Source: Bacteroidota bacterium (GTDB lineage: Bacteria; Bacteroidota; Bacteroidia; Bacteroidales; Paludibacteraceae). Taken from it: a stretch of 64,000 nt of DNA. The notes beneath the pieces were generated by a model. That model was not told the origin of the DNA. It saw only the letters and a program-made list of their open reading frames with translations, and ran no database searches. A program made the translations under genes and the position numbers. Shown in pieces: positions 8,734 to 18,629 of the stretch (position 1 is its first letter; each line of letters begins with the position of its first letter). The stretch lies in the NCBI GenBank assembly GCA_017860345.1, contig JAFNAV010000015.1:1-64000 (forward strand), read 5' to 3'.

Positions 8734-9471
8734 TTATTTCCATGTTGTCCCGAAGAGGAAAGAGAATTCCGAAGTCAATATCCTGAAGGTGGCAAACTTA
8801 TAGGTTGCCCCGGTTATGGTGGTGTTGGTCATGGTGGTTTTGGTAGTACCACTCCATGCCGTGCCGTTCCAGGTCTGGCGCATGTAATAAAAATAGGTGC
8901 TGCTGCCTGCCGCCCTGTACTTGTCGGTATCAAACTCCACGTAGGCACTTAACTTGTTTTTATAGGCCACTATGGTGTCGAAGCTCTGCGACATGGCTCC
9001 TGGCAGGGTCAGACTGGCTTTGGTGCTGCTGAGCCAGATAAATCGAAGCGAGTCGGCGGCGTGGTAGTCCGCCTTGTAAATAAAGCGAGCCTTGTTGCAG
9101 GTGCTGTCGGTGGGCGCAGGTTCGCTTTCGGCAGCATTGGCATCGTAGAACTTGATCTTTTCGCCGGGCAGCTGGATAAGCGACATTGTGCTCCACGGAG
9201 TAAAGTGTATCGTGCTGTCTAATTCCAATTTATCTCCCCGGTAGGCACGCAGGGTCCCGATGGTATCCTTGCTCAGGACATATTCTCCGATGGAGTCGTA
9301 GGCCACGCCGTTGTAGGTGAAGGTGTAGGTGGAGTCGGCATACACCAAGTTGATATTAAATATCCTGGCGTAAGAATACGTCTCTTCCTTTACCCCGTCA
9401 AGCTCGCAAGCCGTGAATAGCAGCAGTCCGGACAATATTGCCAGCGCGTATTTCAAAAAATGTGGTGTCAT
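8734..9471 (-). CDS. Hypothetical lipoprotein co-transcribed with TonB receptor
   Basis: Lipobox-like LLLFTAC, no recognised domain; same strand directly downstream of the TonB receptor. Confidence 0.6.
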   Translation of the reverse strand: MTPHFLKYALAILSGLLLFTACELDGVKEETYSYARIFNINLVYADSTYTFTYNGVAYDSIGEYVLSKDTIGTLRAYRGDKLELDSTIHFTPWSTMSLIQLPGEKIKFYDANAAESEPAPTDSTCNKARFIYKADYHAADSLRFIWLSSTKASLTLPGAMSQSFDTIVAYKNKLSAYVEFDTDKYRAAGSSTYFYYMRQTWNGTAWSGTTKTTMTNTTITGATYKFATFRILTSEFSFLFGTTWK

Positions 9472-9489
9472 ATCTTGATTGTTTACTTT

Positions 9490-12400
9490 TTAGAATTTAT
9501 AACTTACTGATGCGGAAAAATTAATGCCTTTGTTGATGCGGCTCATGACCCAGTCGCCGGGATTGTAATCCATGCCCAAACCGGTGCGGTTGATGTAACC
9601 CGGATCGCCTTCTATTACCTCCTCTGAATTCGTGTAGCCACAATTCCGATATATAATTACATCTTCGTTGAGTATATCGCTCGCGTTGAGCTTCACTTCC
9701 AGCCGTTTTTTCAGAAACAGAGCCGATAATTGCACATCCAGCACATTGCGGGGATTTTCGTACTGGTCCAGCTTCGCGTAATCGCCCCCGATTACTAATT
9801 TGCGGCCGTTGCGCCCGTAGTTGACCGACATGCCGATGCTGCTTCCCTGATAGGTAATCCCTGCGTTGACAACATAGGGGGATAAACCCTGTAGCGGCCT
9901 TTCGCGTCCTCCGATTCCTTCGATGGGGTTCATCATGGCATCGTAGTTATAGGTTATGTTACCTTTCAGGACCGTAAAGTTGCCGTTCAGGTAGATGTCA
10001 TTCAAAAAAGTGCGGGGGGCGATGAAGCCTAAGGATTTACGCATGTTGAACTCCAGCCCCTTCAATTCGGCATCTTTCAGGTTCATCGAATAGAGGTATA
10101 TTTCCTGTGCGCTTGCCTGTAGCTGGGCTATCATTTCTACCGGATTGGTGAACTTCTTGTAAAATGCGGACAGGGAAATCACCTCGCCGGCACCGGGATA
10201 GAATTCGAGGCGCAGGTCGTAGTTTTTAACATCGGTTTGTTTGAGGGGATTCAGGTTATACACCCACAAGCGGTCGTTGACATTGTAGTAAGCGCAATAA
10301 GACAATTCGCGAAAATCGGGGCGGATAAGGGTTTTGCTGTAGGCGAACCGGACGTTTGCTTTGTCGGTGAGGTTATATATCAGCGACAGTGCTGGCAGCC
10401 AGTTGGTTTTAACCAAAGTTGCGGTGTCTTCTACCAACACATATTTGTTGAGGCTTGTGTCGTAGCGTCCCCAGGTGGTAACCACCCGGTTGTTCCCTTT
10501 TTCCATGCGGAAACCTCCGGTGATGTGCCACTTGCTGAAAAAGGAGAAATCGCCCATAAGATATCCTGCACTTACCCCCAAACGCCCGTCATAATAGTCG
10601 GCTCCCCCCGATGCCCCTCCCCGTGTATAATAGAGTAAAGGGGAGTCTCCTTCAAAGTTTTCGGGATCGAAAAAATCGTTTATATCGGCACCGTTCAGGA
10701 AGGAACTGGTGCTTTTGTTTAGCTTGAGGTATTGCTGGCGGTATTTGGCGGTACGCAAAACTCCCCAGTATCCGGCTTTGACTCGTTGCGGGTTGTTGAG
10801 TATGATGAAAGGTATCTCCACATCGGCACTCAGGTTTTTTTTCAATTCATGCAGTTTACTATACATCAAGTGCCCATTGTTAATACCGACCGTACTGCTG
10901 CCGACCGATCGTGTCCAGTCGACCCGTCCACCTTCGAAGTAAGACACAGCATCTGTAATTTTTCCGACGGTAGCCGACGAATATGCATCGCCGGGGTTGG
11001 TCCGCTCCATATCGTTGATGGAAGCATTCCACGAGAAAAGCAGTTTGTTGTGCAAGAAGTGATGCTTCCCATCGAGCTGCGACTGCATGACTCTACTGTT
11101 TAAAACAACACTGTATATATCCATAAAAGGGTATCCTTCGTAGGTTTTCCATATATATCGCTTTTGATTAGAATGTGAAAACCGGTTGTTGAAAAGATTG
11201 CGCCAGGTAATGGCGTGTCCTTTGGTTTCCCAGCCGATATTGGCTATCGCCCCGACGGAAGTGGTCATGGTGTATCGTTCTCCCTGTTTCAAAAGGCTAT
11301 CTTTGGTGAAGGTGATCATTTCCTTAAGTTCCTCTTTGGTTTGCTCATTGCGGTAAGTCAACGCTGCTACAATCCCAATTTTATGATGTTCCCCAATTTT
11401 GAAGGGCCATCCTCCGGCAATGCTGTAACTTTGCATGGGTTGCGCCGTGAATTTGTAGAGGGGATAGCGGTTCCACGAGGCCGCATTGGTGGCATTAACA
11501 GTTAATGCCTCCTGTGAGAGTCCCGTGTACCATTGGCGTTCTTCCGTTCCACCGAGGAAATAATCGGCTGCAAAACGCTTGGTACTCAAAAATTCCTTCC
11601 CGGTGGCGTTTGTGTTTAATCCCGATCCAAGGCTGATGTTCAAAAACGGTTCATCGGGAACAGAGAGGGTTTGTATTTCCACCAACCCCCCGGTGAACTC
11701 CCCCGGCATGTCGGGCATAAACGTTTTGGCAATGGTCACATTGCTGACCAACGCGCTGGGGATAATGTCGAACGAGAAGTTGCGGCGATTAGGTTCGGTG
11801 CTGGGCAGCGAAGATCCATTGAGCTGCACATTGTTGTAGCGCTCCCCCATACCACGAACCGTAACGAACTTACCATCGTTAATGGTAACGCCCGCCACGC
11901 GCTTCAAGACCTGTGCCACATTATTATCGGAAGTTTTCTTAATCAAGTCGGCAGAGATACCGTCGGTCATGGAAATGGCTGATTTTTGCTGGAGGAGCAT
12001 GCCTGCTGCCGAAGCACGCTGCACCTGTGCGGTAACCACTACTTCGGAGAGTTGCTTGTTGTCCTCGCTGAGGGTAATGTCCAACTTAGTGGTTTTGTCG
12101 GGGCGGATTTCCACACCCGTTATTTTCTTTTTTTGATACGAAATGAAACTGACTTCGATAGTGGTTTCGCCTGCCGGAGCTTGCAGCGTGTAGTTGCCGT
12201 TTACATCGGTAACGGTTCCCTTACCCGTGCCGGGAATAACAACGGAGGCTCCGATAATGGGTTCGCCCTTGTCGTCGGTCACCAGACCGGAGAGGCGACC
12301 GGGGGCGGAGGAACGTTGAGGAGATGCTTCTTTACGAACTATAACGTAAGAAGTCGCGGATATTTTTTTTAATGTAAGAATGGTTCTGGACAGACTTTTT

Positions 12401-12651
12401 TCCAAGACCTGTTCCAGCGTGGCATCAGCTATTTGTAAAGCAGGTAAAGCGGTGTTTCCAATTTCTTTTGAATCGAATGTAATGTTCTTTTTACTGATTT
12501 TAATCAACTCTTTCACTCTGTTTTCGAGCGTTTGCTGCGGGAAGTTGTGGGTTATGTTTTGTGCCGATAGAGTCGTAACTGCACTTAACAGCAGTGCGAC
12601 CATCAGCAACACATACTTTTTGTTGCATTTCATTTGTTTGTCGTATATCAT
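9490..12651 (-). CDS. TonB-dependent receptor with STN domain and carboxypeptidase-regulatory-like domain
   Basis: STN-like N-terminus (NFPQQTLENRVKELIKISKKNITFDSKEI), SGLVTDDKGEPIIGASVVIPGTGKGTVTDVNGNYTL, plug VLKRVAGVTINDGKFVTVRGMGERYNNVQLNGSSLPS, beta-barrel end ASVSYKF. Confidence 0.88.
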   Translation of the reverse strand: MIYDKQMKCNKKYVLLMVALLLSAVTTLSAQNITHNFPQQTLENRVKELIKISKKNITFDSKEIGNTALPALQIADATLEQVLEKSLSRTILTLKKISATSYVIVRKEASPQRSSAPGRLSGLVTDDKGEPIIGASVVIPGTGKGTVTDVNGNYTLQAPAGETTIEVSFISYQKKKITGVEIRPDKTTKLDITLSEDNKQLSEVVVTAQVQRASAAGMLLQQKSAISMTDGISADLIKKTSDNNVAQVLKRVAGVTINDGKFVTVRGMGERYNNVQLNGSSLPSTEPNRRNFSFDIIPSALVSNVTIAKTFMPDMPGEFTGGLVEIQTLSVPDEPFLNISLGSGLNTNATGKEFLSTKRFAADYFLGGTEERQWYTGLSQEALTVNATNAASWNRYPLYKFTAQPMQSYSIAGGWPFKIGEHHKIGIVAALTYRNEQTKEELKEMITFTKDSLLKQGERYTMTTSVGAIANIGWETKGHAITWRNLFNNRFSHSNQKRYIWKTYEGYPFMDIYSVVLNSRVMQSQLDGKHHFLHNKLLFSWNASINDMERTNPGDAYSSATVGKITDAVSYFEGGRVDWTRSVGSSTVGINNGHLMYSKLHELKKNLSADVEIPFIILNNPQRVKAGYWGVLRTAKYRQQYLKLNKSTSSFLNGADINDFFDPENFEGDSPLLYYTRGGASGGADYYDGRLGVSAGYLMGDFSFFSKWHITGGFRMEKGNNRVVTTWGRYDTSLNKYVLVEDTATLVKTNWLPALSLIYNLTDKANVRFAYSKTLIRPDFRELSYCAYYNVNDRLWVYNLNPLKQTDVKNYDLRLEFYPGAGEVISLSAFYKKFTNPVEMIAQLQASAQEIYLYSMNLKDAELKGLEFNMRKSLGFIAPRTFLNDIYLNGNFTVLKGNITYNYDAMMNPIEGIGGRERPLQGLSPYVVNAGITYQGSSIGMSVNYGRNGRKLVIGGDYAKLDQYENPRNVLDVQLSALFLKKRLEVKLNASDILNEDVIIYRNCGYTNSEEVIEGDPGYINRTGLGMDYNPGDWVMSRINKGINFSASVSYKF

Positions 12652-13685
12652 TGTTTATCAATTATTATCTGGTTGCTTTGCGAAGTACATCTGACATCAT
12701 ACAGGGCTTCAATAGTTCCTAACACATCGTTAAGTGTTGTACTTTCTACAAAAGTTGATTTGATTTTAATATTATCTAATGCGTTATTTCTGAACTGTAT
12801 ATCGGCATTATAGTGTTGTTTTATACGGAGTTTCAGTTCGTCTTTGTCGGCATAATTCAGTATTAAGCCTCCGCTTTGCCAACCGGTAACTTCGTCGGCA
12901 TCAATATCCATTAATTGACTTGCATTTGTCTTTTTATTGTATTCCAACTGTTTGTCAGGGGTTAGCATTGCCAACACTTTATCTTTTGTCTTTACTTCTA
13001 CTTTACCTGTAAGTACGGTCACCACGTTAGCACTTAATTGCGGATAAGCTTTTACATTAAAGGAAGTACCTTTCACTGTTGTGATCATATCGCCGGTGTG
13101 AATGATAAAAGGTTTTTCAGGATTCTTGGCTACTTCGAAAAAGGCTTCACCCGATAGCCAAACCTCGCGTTGACGGCGATTGAAAGCGTTGGAAGCATAA
13201 CTGATTTTTGTTCCGCGGTTCAGGTGAATGCGGGAGCCGTCGGGAAGCGTAACTTGCTTTGTCTGTGCATCGGTGGTTTGGAAAAAAGTGTTGGCATCGG
13301 CCATTGCGCCATATTCGGATCGGTTGAAACTATTGTGTTGAGTGAGAAACAGAATGCCTCCGCCCAAAAGAATGAACAGGACGGCGGCTGCGGCGTAACG
13401 ATGGAAAAGTTGACCTGGTCTTATGGTTTTGTGTTTTTTCTCAAAATGCAATTGCGAACTGATATTGTTCCATACTTCGTCGCAAGCTGCATCCATTTTA
13501 CGGTTATTCACTTTTATCCTGTGTTTTTCCCAAGCCGATTGAGCATCCCAAGCATCTATAATTTGTTTTTCTTTGGGTGTTGCTTGTCCATTGTAGTAAC
13601 GCTGGAGTAGTCCTGCCAAAAGCCGAAAACGGTCTAATTTGCTCTCTACGTCGTTTCCATTCATCTTTTTGTTTTTTTCTTCCAT
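12648..13685 (-). CDS. FecR family anti-sigma factor
   Basis: LPDGSRIHLNRGTKISY, REVWLSGEAFFEVAKNPEKPFIIHTGDMITTVKGTSFNVKAY. Confidence 0.9.
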   Translation of the reverse strand: MEEKNKKMNGNDVESKLDRFRLLAGLLQRYYNGQATPKEKQIIDAWDAQSAWEKHRIKVNNRKMDAACDEVWNNISSQLHFEKKHKTIRPGQLFHRYAAAAVLFILLGGGILFLTQHNSFNRSEYGAMADANTFFQTTDAQTKQVTLPDGSRIHLNRGTKISYASNAFNRRQREVWLSGEAFFEVAKNPEKPFIIHTGDMITTVKGTSFNVKAYPQLSANVVTVLTGKVEVKTKDKVLAMLTPDKQLEYNKKTNASQLMDIDADEVTGWQSGGLILNYADKDELKLRIKQHYNADIQFRNNALDNIKIKSTFVESTTLNDVLGTIEALYDVRCTSQSNQIIIDKQ

Positions 13686-13741
13686 TTTTCTCTATTGCTA
13701 TTTGAATTGATTTTGCACTTATTAAGTAATGGGATAAATAT

Positions 13742-13864
13742 AATGTCGTATTTTGAACGCTTAGTCGCAACGACGCAAAGACAGAAAGTTTAAATACACA
13801 TAGCGTTTTAGCTACTTTGTGCCGTTGCGTTCAAAAAATAAGTTAAATAGATTTATACGACATT
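13742..13864. repeat. Nested inverted repeat in the fecR/sigma intergenic region
   Basis: AATGTCGTA(13742-13750)/TACGACATT(13856-13864); TTTTGAACGC(13751-13760)/GCGTTCAAAA(13827-13836); GCAACG..CAAAG/CTTTG..CGTTGC. Confidence 0.75.
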
Positions 13865-14036
13865 TAATTATTTCAAGTACTAATATGCCCTCATATATAA
13901 AAAGAGTTGAATGGAATGGATGTTATATATGAAACTATTAAGAAAGCATGTCATTTATGTTACCAGATGTATTTGGAGCAGATGTAATATGCCTGTAATA
14001 TGCTTGTCCTATTTTTGCGTTGAAATACTCATCTGC

Positions 14037-14648
14037 ATGGAGGCATCTGACAAACAACTACTGACATTAATAACTCAACGTGATCAGACTGCTTATAATC
14101 AATTGTATAAGCGTTATCGACGCATATTCTATGATTTATCCTATTCGTACACGCGGGATAAGGATGTTTCGGATGAAATTAATCAGATCTTTTGGATAGC
14201 TCTCTGGCTTAATCCTGCGGTGATAAAAACAGATGTGAACGATTCGGCGAAAAGTTTTTTGTATAAACATTTCTCGTTTTGTGTGTTCGATTATTTTAAA
14301 TCAGCTGCTGGACGGCAAACAGGAGGTACTGAAGATTTGCTTCTTCAACAAGCTCAGGAACTTAGTTACTCGCATGTGTTGGAGGAAATGGAAATGAAGG
14401 AGGTATTGGACCTACTTGATAAAACAGTAGCGGATATGCCGGAACTGACACGGGAGATTTTTATTCGCCGCTGGAAAGAAGGACATTCGACTGCCGAAAC
14501 AGCCAAACAACTTGGTATAAGTGAACAAACTGTTCGTGCTCGGTATAACTGGGCTTTAGAGTCAGTAAAAAAACAGATTCAGCCGCTTTATCCGTCACAT
14601 GTTTATTCGGCTATTGTGTTGGCTATGTATATTTCAATGTTGAAATAA
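14037..14648 (+). CDS. ECF RNA polymerase sigma-70 factor
   Basis: Sigma-70 region 2/4 pattern (AYNQLYKRYRRIFYDLSYSYTRDKDVSDEINQIFWIALW; AETAKQLGISEQTVRARYNWALESVKK); start at 14037 (MEASDKQ) more plausible than 13911. Confidence 0.85.
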   Translation: MEASDKQLLTLITQRDQTAYNQLYKRYRRIFYDLSYSYTRDKDVSDEINQIFWIALWLNPAVIKTDVNDSAKSFLYKHFSFCVFDYFKSAAGRQTGGTEDLLLQQAQELSYSHVLEEMEMKEVLDLLDKTVADMPELTREIFIRRWKEGHSTAETAKQLGISEQTVRARYNWALESVKKQIQPLYPSHVYSAIVLAMYISMLK

Positions 14649-14759
14649 GTGACATATTCGAAAAAAAAGAGAAAGCGTTAAAACTTTCTCTTTTTATATT
14701 CTGATTAATTGTTGGTGTGAATTTTATGCAGTCTTTTTCAACATGACCGCCAACAATCT

Positions 14760-15212
14760 CTATATCGGGAAATAAGCACCTATGGAGTATAACAACATAA
14801 CCGGAGTTTGTTCTCTGCCCGAGGGAAAAGCCGGTCCCTGGCCTAATGCAAACCCTAAACCTATCTGAGCGGTAAACCATCTTCTTCCCCTAAAAACATA
14901 AGTTGGACCCAGCATGCTTTGCGTGTACGATGACCCTACTCCCTGATGCCAATACTGTAGCGATAGAAAAGAACTACGGATAGAAGGCCTAAAATGATAG
15001 TTGAGTCCGGCGCCATAGCCCAGTAAACCGGCGCCAATCTGAACCCCAAACTTATTCGTCAGCAATGTTTCAAAATCGGCTCCTACAAGAGAGCCTCCTC
15101 CCTGTAAAAACCCAACCGTGATGCTACTCCGGCTCTCGGAGTAAATATTAACCTGCGAAAACAGGTGAACTGTAAATACAAGCAAAAACGTAGTAATAAA
15201 AATTTTTTTCAT
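14760..15212 (-). CDS. Hypothetical exported protein, outer-membrane-like beta protein
   Basis: Signal peptide; Gly-rich alternating beta pattern. Confidence 0.5.
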   Translation of the reverse strand: MKKIFITTFLLVFTVHLFSQVNIYSESRSSITVGFLQGGGSLVGADFETLLTNKFGVQIGAGLLGYGAGLNYHFRPSIRSSFLSLQYWHQGVGSSYTQSMLGPTYVFRGRRWFTAQIGLGFALGQGPAFPSGREQTPVMLLYSIGAYFPI

Positions 15213-15523
15213 AATTCTAAAAATGATGTTTAAAAATATTTTAAATGAAGGCTGTTTGTTTCACAAAAATAAATAAATATTTCTCATGTTGCTAATTTTT
15301 AAACTATTTGCACGAACATTTTTTTAGAAATCAAAACCAACCAAGTTTCCAGCATTAGTCATTGCATCATAAACAGATAATCATCTGAGAAAAACACGCC
15401 AAATGCTAAGTAAAGTTCAATAAAAACGCCATTTTCACTACAAACAGGTATCGTTTCTTCAACAAATCCAATTACTTTTGTGTTTTATGGAGTTAAAGTC
15501 AACCCCCAAAAACTACATTAATC

Positions 15524-16315
15524 ATGGATTCAAATATACTATTTGCCTTAGGACTAACACTTTTTGCCGGGTTAAGCACCGGTATCGGGAGTGCTCTGGC
15601 ATTTTTTACCAACAAAACAAACAATAAGTTTCTGTCAACGGCGCTCGGTTTTTCAGCAGGTGTGATGGTATACGTTTCGTTTGTAGAGATATTTCCGCAA
15701 GCGCATGATTTGCTGACGCAAAGTGGCACCCGCGCCCCCGAGGCCTTAACCGTTTTGGCTTTTTTTGCGGGAATAGCCATAATTTATATCATCGATATGA
15801 TTATACCTAATGCCGAAAATCCACACGAAATGCGTTCGGTAGAGGACATTGGCAATGCCAGAGAAAAACAACTGAAACGCATGGGGGTGATGATGGCATT
15901 AGCCATCGGGATACACAATTTTCCAGAAGGAATGGCCACATTTACCTCTGCCATGGTATCGCCGGATATTGCCATCCCTATTGCCATAGCGATAGCCATT
16001 CACAATATACCCGAGGGAATTGCGGTGTCGGTACCTATTTACTATGCCACCGGCAAGCGCCGCAAGGCATTCTGGCTTTCGTTTGCATCAGGTATGGCTG
16101 AACCAATCGGAGGGCTAATCGGTTATTTTATACTGTTGCCTTTTATGTCGGAGTTTACACTCGGCCTGCTTATGGCATCGGTAGCAGGAATCATGGTATT
16201 TATTTCGGTGGATGAGCTACTCCCCGGAGCACAAAAGTATGGCGAGCACCATTTTTCCATAGCCGGATTTGTAGGCGGTATGGGCGTAATGGCTATAAGT
16301 TTGCTCTTACTTTAA
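15524..16315 (+). CDS. zupT: ZIP family zinc transporter
   Basis: [10 protein letters not shown] and [24 protein letters not shown] signatures. Confidence 0.9.
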   Translation: MDSNILFALGLTLFAGLSTGIGSALAFFTNKTNNKFLSTALGFSAGVMVYVSFVEIFPQAHDLLTQSGTRAPEALTVLAFFAGIAIIYIIDMIIPNAENPHEMRSVEDIGNAREKQLKRMGVMMALAIGIHNFPEGMATFTSAMVSPDIAIPIAIAIAIHNIPEGIAVSVPIYYATGKRRKAFWLSFASGMAEPIGGLIGYFILLPFMSEFTLGLLMASVAGIMVFISVDELLPGAQKYGEHHFSIAGFVGGMGVMAISLLLL

Positions 16316-16395
16316 TGATATTTTCTGCTGAAATTCATCCAGCGCGTTCTTTTTTATTATTTTTATTGACAATAATTTTCTGAATATTACAAACA

Positions 16396-17322
16396 ATGAA
16401 GCCTTTACAACCCGGAATTAAGCAATTTTACGATATCAACTTACGGGAGATAGTCCCATTTATTCACTGGACATTCTTTTTTATGGCCTGGCGACTGAAC
16501 GGAAAGTATGACGATATACAGACCGTATGCGACTGCACATCGTGCCGCGTGGGATGGCTGCAAAAATTCCCGGAATCGGAGCAAGAAAAAGCCGAAGAAG
16601 CCCTGAAACTGTATAAAGATGCCCAGGAAATGCTGCGCCGTTTTTTAGACGAGAAATGTATTACCATCAATGCCATGGTTGGTATTTTCCCGGCCCGCTC
16701 CAACAACGAGGATATTGTGATTGATTTTGAAAATGAAAAGATTGTAGTACCCATGCTCAGGCAACAAATTCCGGCTACCGACGGCTTTTGTTATTCGCTG
16801 GCCGACTTTTTGAAAACCGCAGATGATTATGTGGGCGTATTTGCCAACACCGTAATTGGAGCCGAAGCACTGGCCGAAACCTATGAGCGTGACGACGACA
16901 TGTATCACTCCATCCTGATTAAAACACTGGCCGACCGCCTGGCCGAAGCCACGGCTGAATGGTTGCACTATAAAGTACGGAAAGAAATATGGGGTTATGC
17001 CCCGGATGAAAAACTGAACCTGAGCGAATTTTTCAAAACACACTATCAGGGCATCAGGCCGGCAGTTGGTTATCCGTCGCTACCCGATCAATCAGTTATT
17101 TTTACGCTGGATAAACTGATACGCTTTCAAGAGTTGGGCATAACGCTGACCGAAAACGGAGCCATGTTTCCGAATGCCTCAGTTTGCGGGATGATATTTG
17201 ACCATCCCAAATCGAAATATTTCAATATCGGGAGAATTGACGAAAATCAGTTTCAGGATTATGCCCGTCGCTCGGGTAAATCGCCCGAAGTGTTACGGAA
17301 ATGGCTGGCATCAAATTTATAA
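16396..17322 (+). CDS. Stand-alone methionine synthase reactivation (AdoMet-binding) domain protein
   Basis: HWTFFFMAWRLNGKYDDI, LKLYKDAQEMLRRFLDEKCITINAMVGIFPA, RPAVGYPSLPDQ resemble the MetH C-terminal activation domain. Confidence 0.75.
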   Translation: MKPLQPGIKQFYDINLREIVPFIHWTFFFMAWRLNGKYDDIQTVCDCTSCRVGWLQKFPESEQEKAEEALKLYKDAQEMLRRFLDEKCITINAMVGIFPARSNNEDIVIDFENEKIVVPMLRQQIPATDGFCYSLADFLKTADDYVGVFANTVIGAEALAETYERDDDMYHSILIKTLADRLAEATAEWLHYKVRKEIWGYAPDEKLNLSEFFKTHYQGIRPAVGYPSLPDQSVIFTLDKLIRFQELGITLTENGAMFPNASVCGMIFDHPKSKYFNIGRIDENQFQDYARRSGKSPEVLRKWLASNL

Positions 17323-17496
17323 ACTGATACAATTGGTTTTTTTGCAATGCATGGTAAGCCATCCGTGCTGTTGAAACTTCGGGATTCAGAGGTACAAATC
17401 GTCATCAAGCAGAAGTTTACGCATCGGTGCCCGCTGTTTCGTTGGCACGGTATCACATTTTTTCGTATTTTTGTAGTCTTATAATTTTTCAATAAG

Positions 17497-18174
17497 ATGC
17501 GAATTGATATCATCTCTGCCGTCCCCGAACTTTTGGATAGTCCTCTCAGTCACTCTATTGTGAAGCGTGCGCGCGACAAAGGGCTGGTTGAAGTAGTAGT
17601 GCACAACCTGCGCGACTACACCACCGACAAACATCGCAGGGTAGATGATTATGCCTTCGGGTTTAGTGCAGGCATGGTTATTCAGATAGAGCCGGTCGAC
17701 CGCATCATCAGTTATCTGAAAAACGAGCGTCGTTACGACGAGGTAATATACACATCGCCCGACGGAGAACGCTTTAACCAGAAAATGGCCAACCGCATGT
17801 CGATGTACGAAAATCTGATCATCCTCTGCGGCCATTACAAGGGTATCGACCACCGCATACGCGAGCATCTTATTACTAAAGAAATAACCATTGGCGATTA
17901 TGTGCTTACCGGAGGAGAGCTTCCGGCAGCCATCATGACCGACGCCATTGTGCGCCTTATTCCCGGAGCCATTGGCGATGAGCAGTCGGCGCTATCCGAT
18001 TCATTTCAGGACAACCTGCTGGCGCCACCCGTGTATACACGGCCTTCAGAATACAAGGGATGGAAAGTGCCGGATATTTTGCTATCAGGGCATCAGGCTA
18101 AGGTAGACGAGTGGAACCACCAGCAATCGGTAGAGCGTACCAGATTACTACGCCCCGATTTGCTTCAGGAATAA
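17497..18174 (+). CDS. trmD: tRNA (guanine-N1-)-methyltransferase TrmD
   Basis: [37 protein letters not shown]. Confidence 0.95.
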   Translation: MRIDIISAVPELLDSPLSHSIVKRARDKGLVEVVVHNLRDYTTDKHRRVDDYAFGFSAGMVIQIEPVDRIISYLKNERRYDEVIYTSPDGERFNQKMANRMSMYENLIILCGHYKGIDHRIREHLITKEITIGDYVLTGGELPAAIMTDAIVRLIPGAIGDEQSALSDSFQDNLLAPPVYTRPSEYKGWKVPDILLSGHQAKVDEWNHQQSVERTRLLRPDLLQE

Positions 18175-18209
18175 TAAGGGCATTTACCGGAACAGAGATA
18201 GACGCATAA

Positions 18210-18497
18210 ATGATTGACAACGAAATAGTGCTGTATTATCTGGCGTTTATCAACATCCTGAGCGGGTTGTTGTTTGCGCTGGACAAAAGCGCAGCCCGAA
18301 ACGGGCGTAAACGAATTTCAGAACGCACCCTGCACTTGCTTGAACTGGCTGGAGGAGTGTTTTTGAACCTGATTTTGATGTATATCCTGCGGCATAAAAA
18401 CAAAAAATTCATCTATTGGATTTGGACATGGATAATTATGGCTGGCTGGGTTAGCATAATCATTATTTTCAGGCATTTAATAAACTATTCTTTATAA
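18210..18497 (+). CDS. DUF1294 family small membrane protein
   Basis: DKSAARNGRKRISERTLHLLELAGG...HKNKKF. Confidence 0.75.
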   Translation: MIDNEIVLYYLAFINILSGLLFALDKSAARNGRKRISERTLHLLELAGGVFLNLILMYILRHKNKKFIYWIWTWIIMAGWVSIIIIFRHLINYSL

Positions 18498-18526
18498 ACG
18501 CTAATATCCAAAAGAAATATATCAAT

Positions 18527-18607
18527 ATGAAACAAGCATGAACGCAAAGCTTCAACAAAGCAAGAGCTCCGATAACTATCGGTACTGTCGTGCAAGTTCC
18601 ATACGAC
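18527..18607 (+). promoter_or_regulatory. Leader element copy B
   Basis: ATGAAACAAGCA(18527-18538) ... CCGATAACTATCGG(18569-18582) ... TGCAAGTTCCAT(18591-18602), 22 nt before argC start. Confidence 0.6.
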
Positions 18608-18629
18608 CATAAAAAACAAATATTATTGT

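Noticed and set aside
10237-10638. + strand ORFs across 10237-12694
   Set aside because: All antisense to the TonB-dependent receptor gene, which has clear domain signatures.
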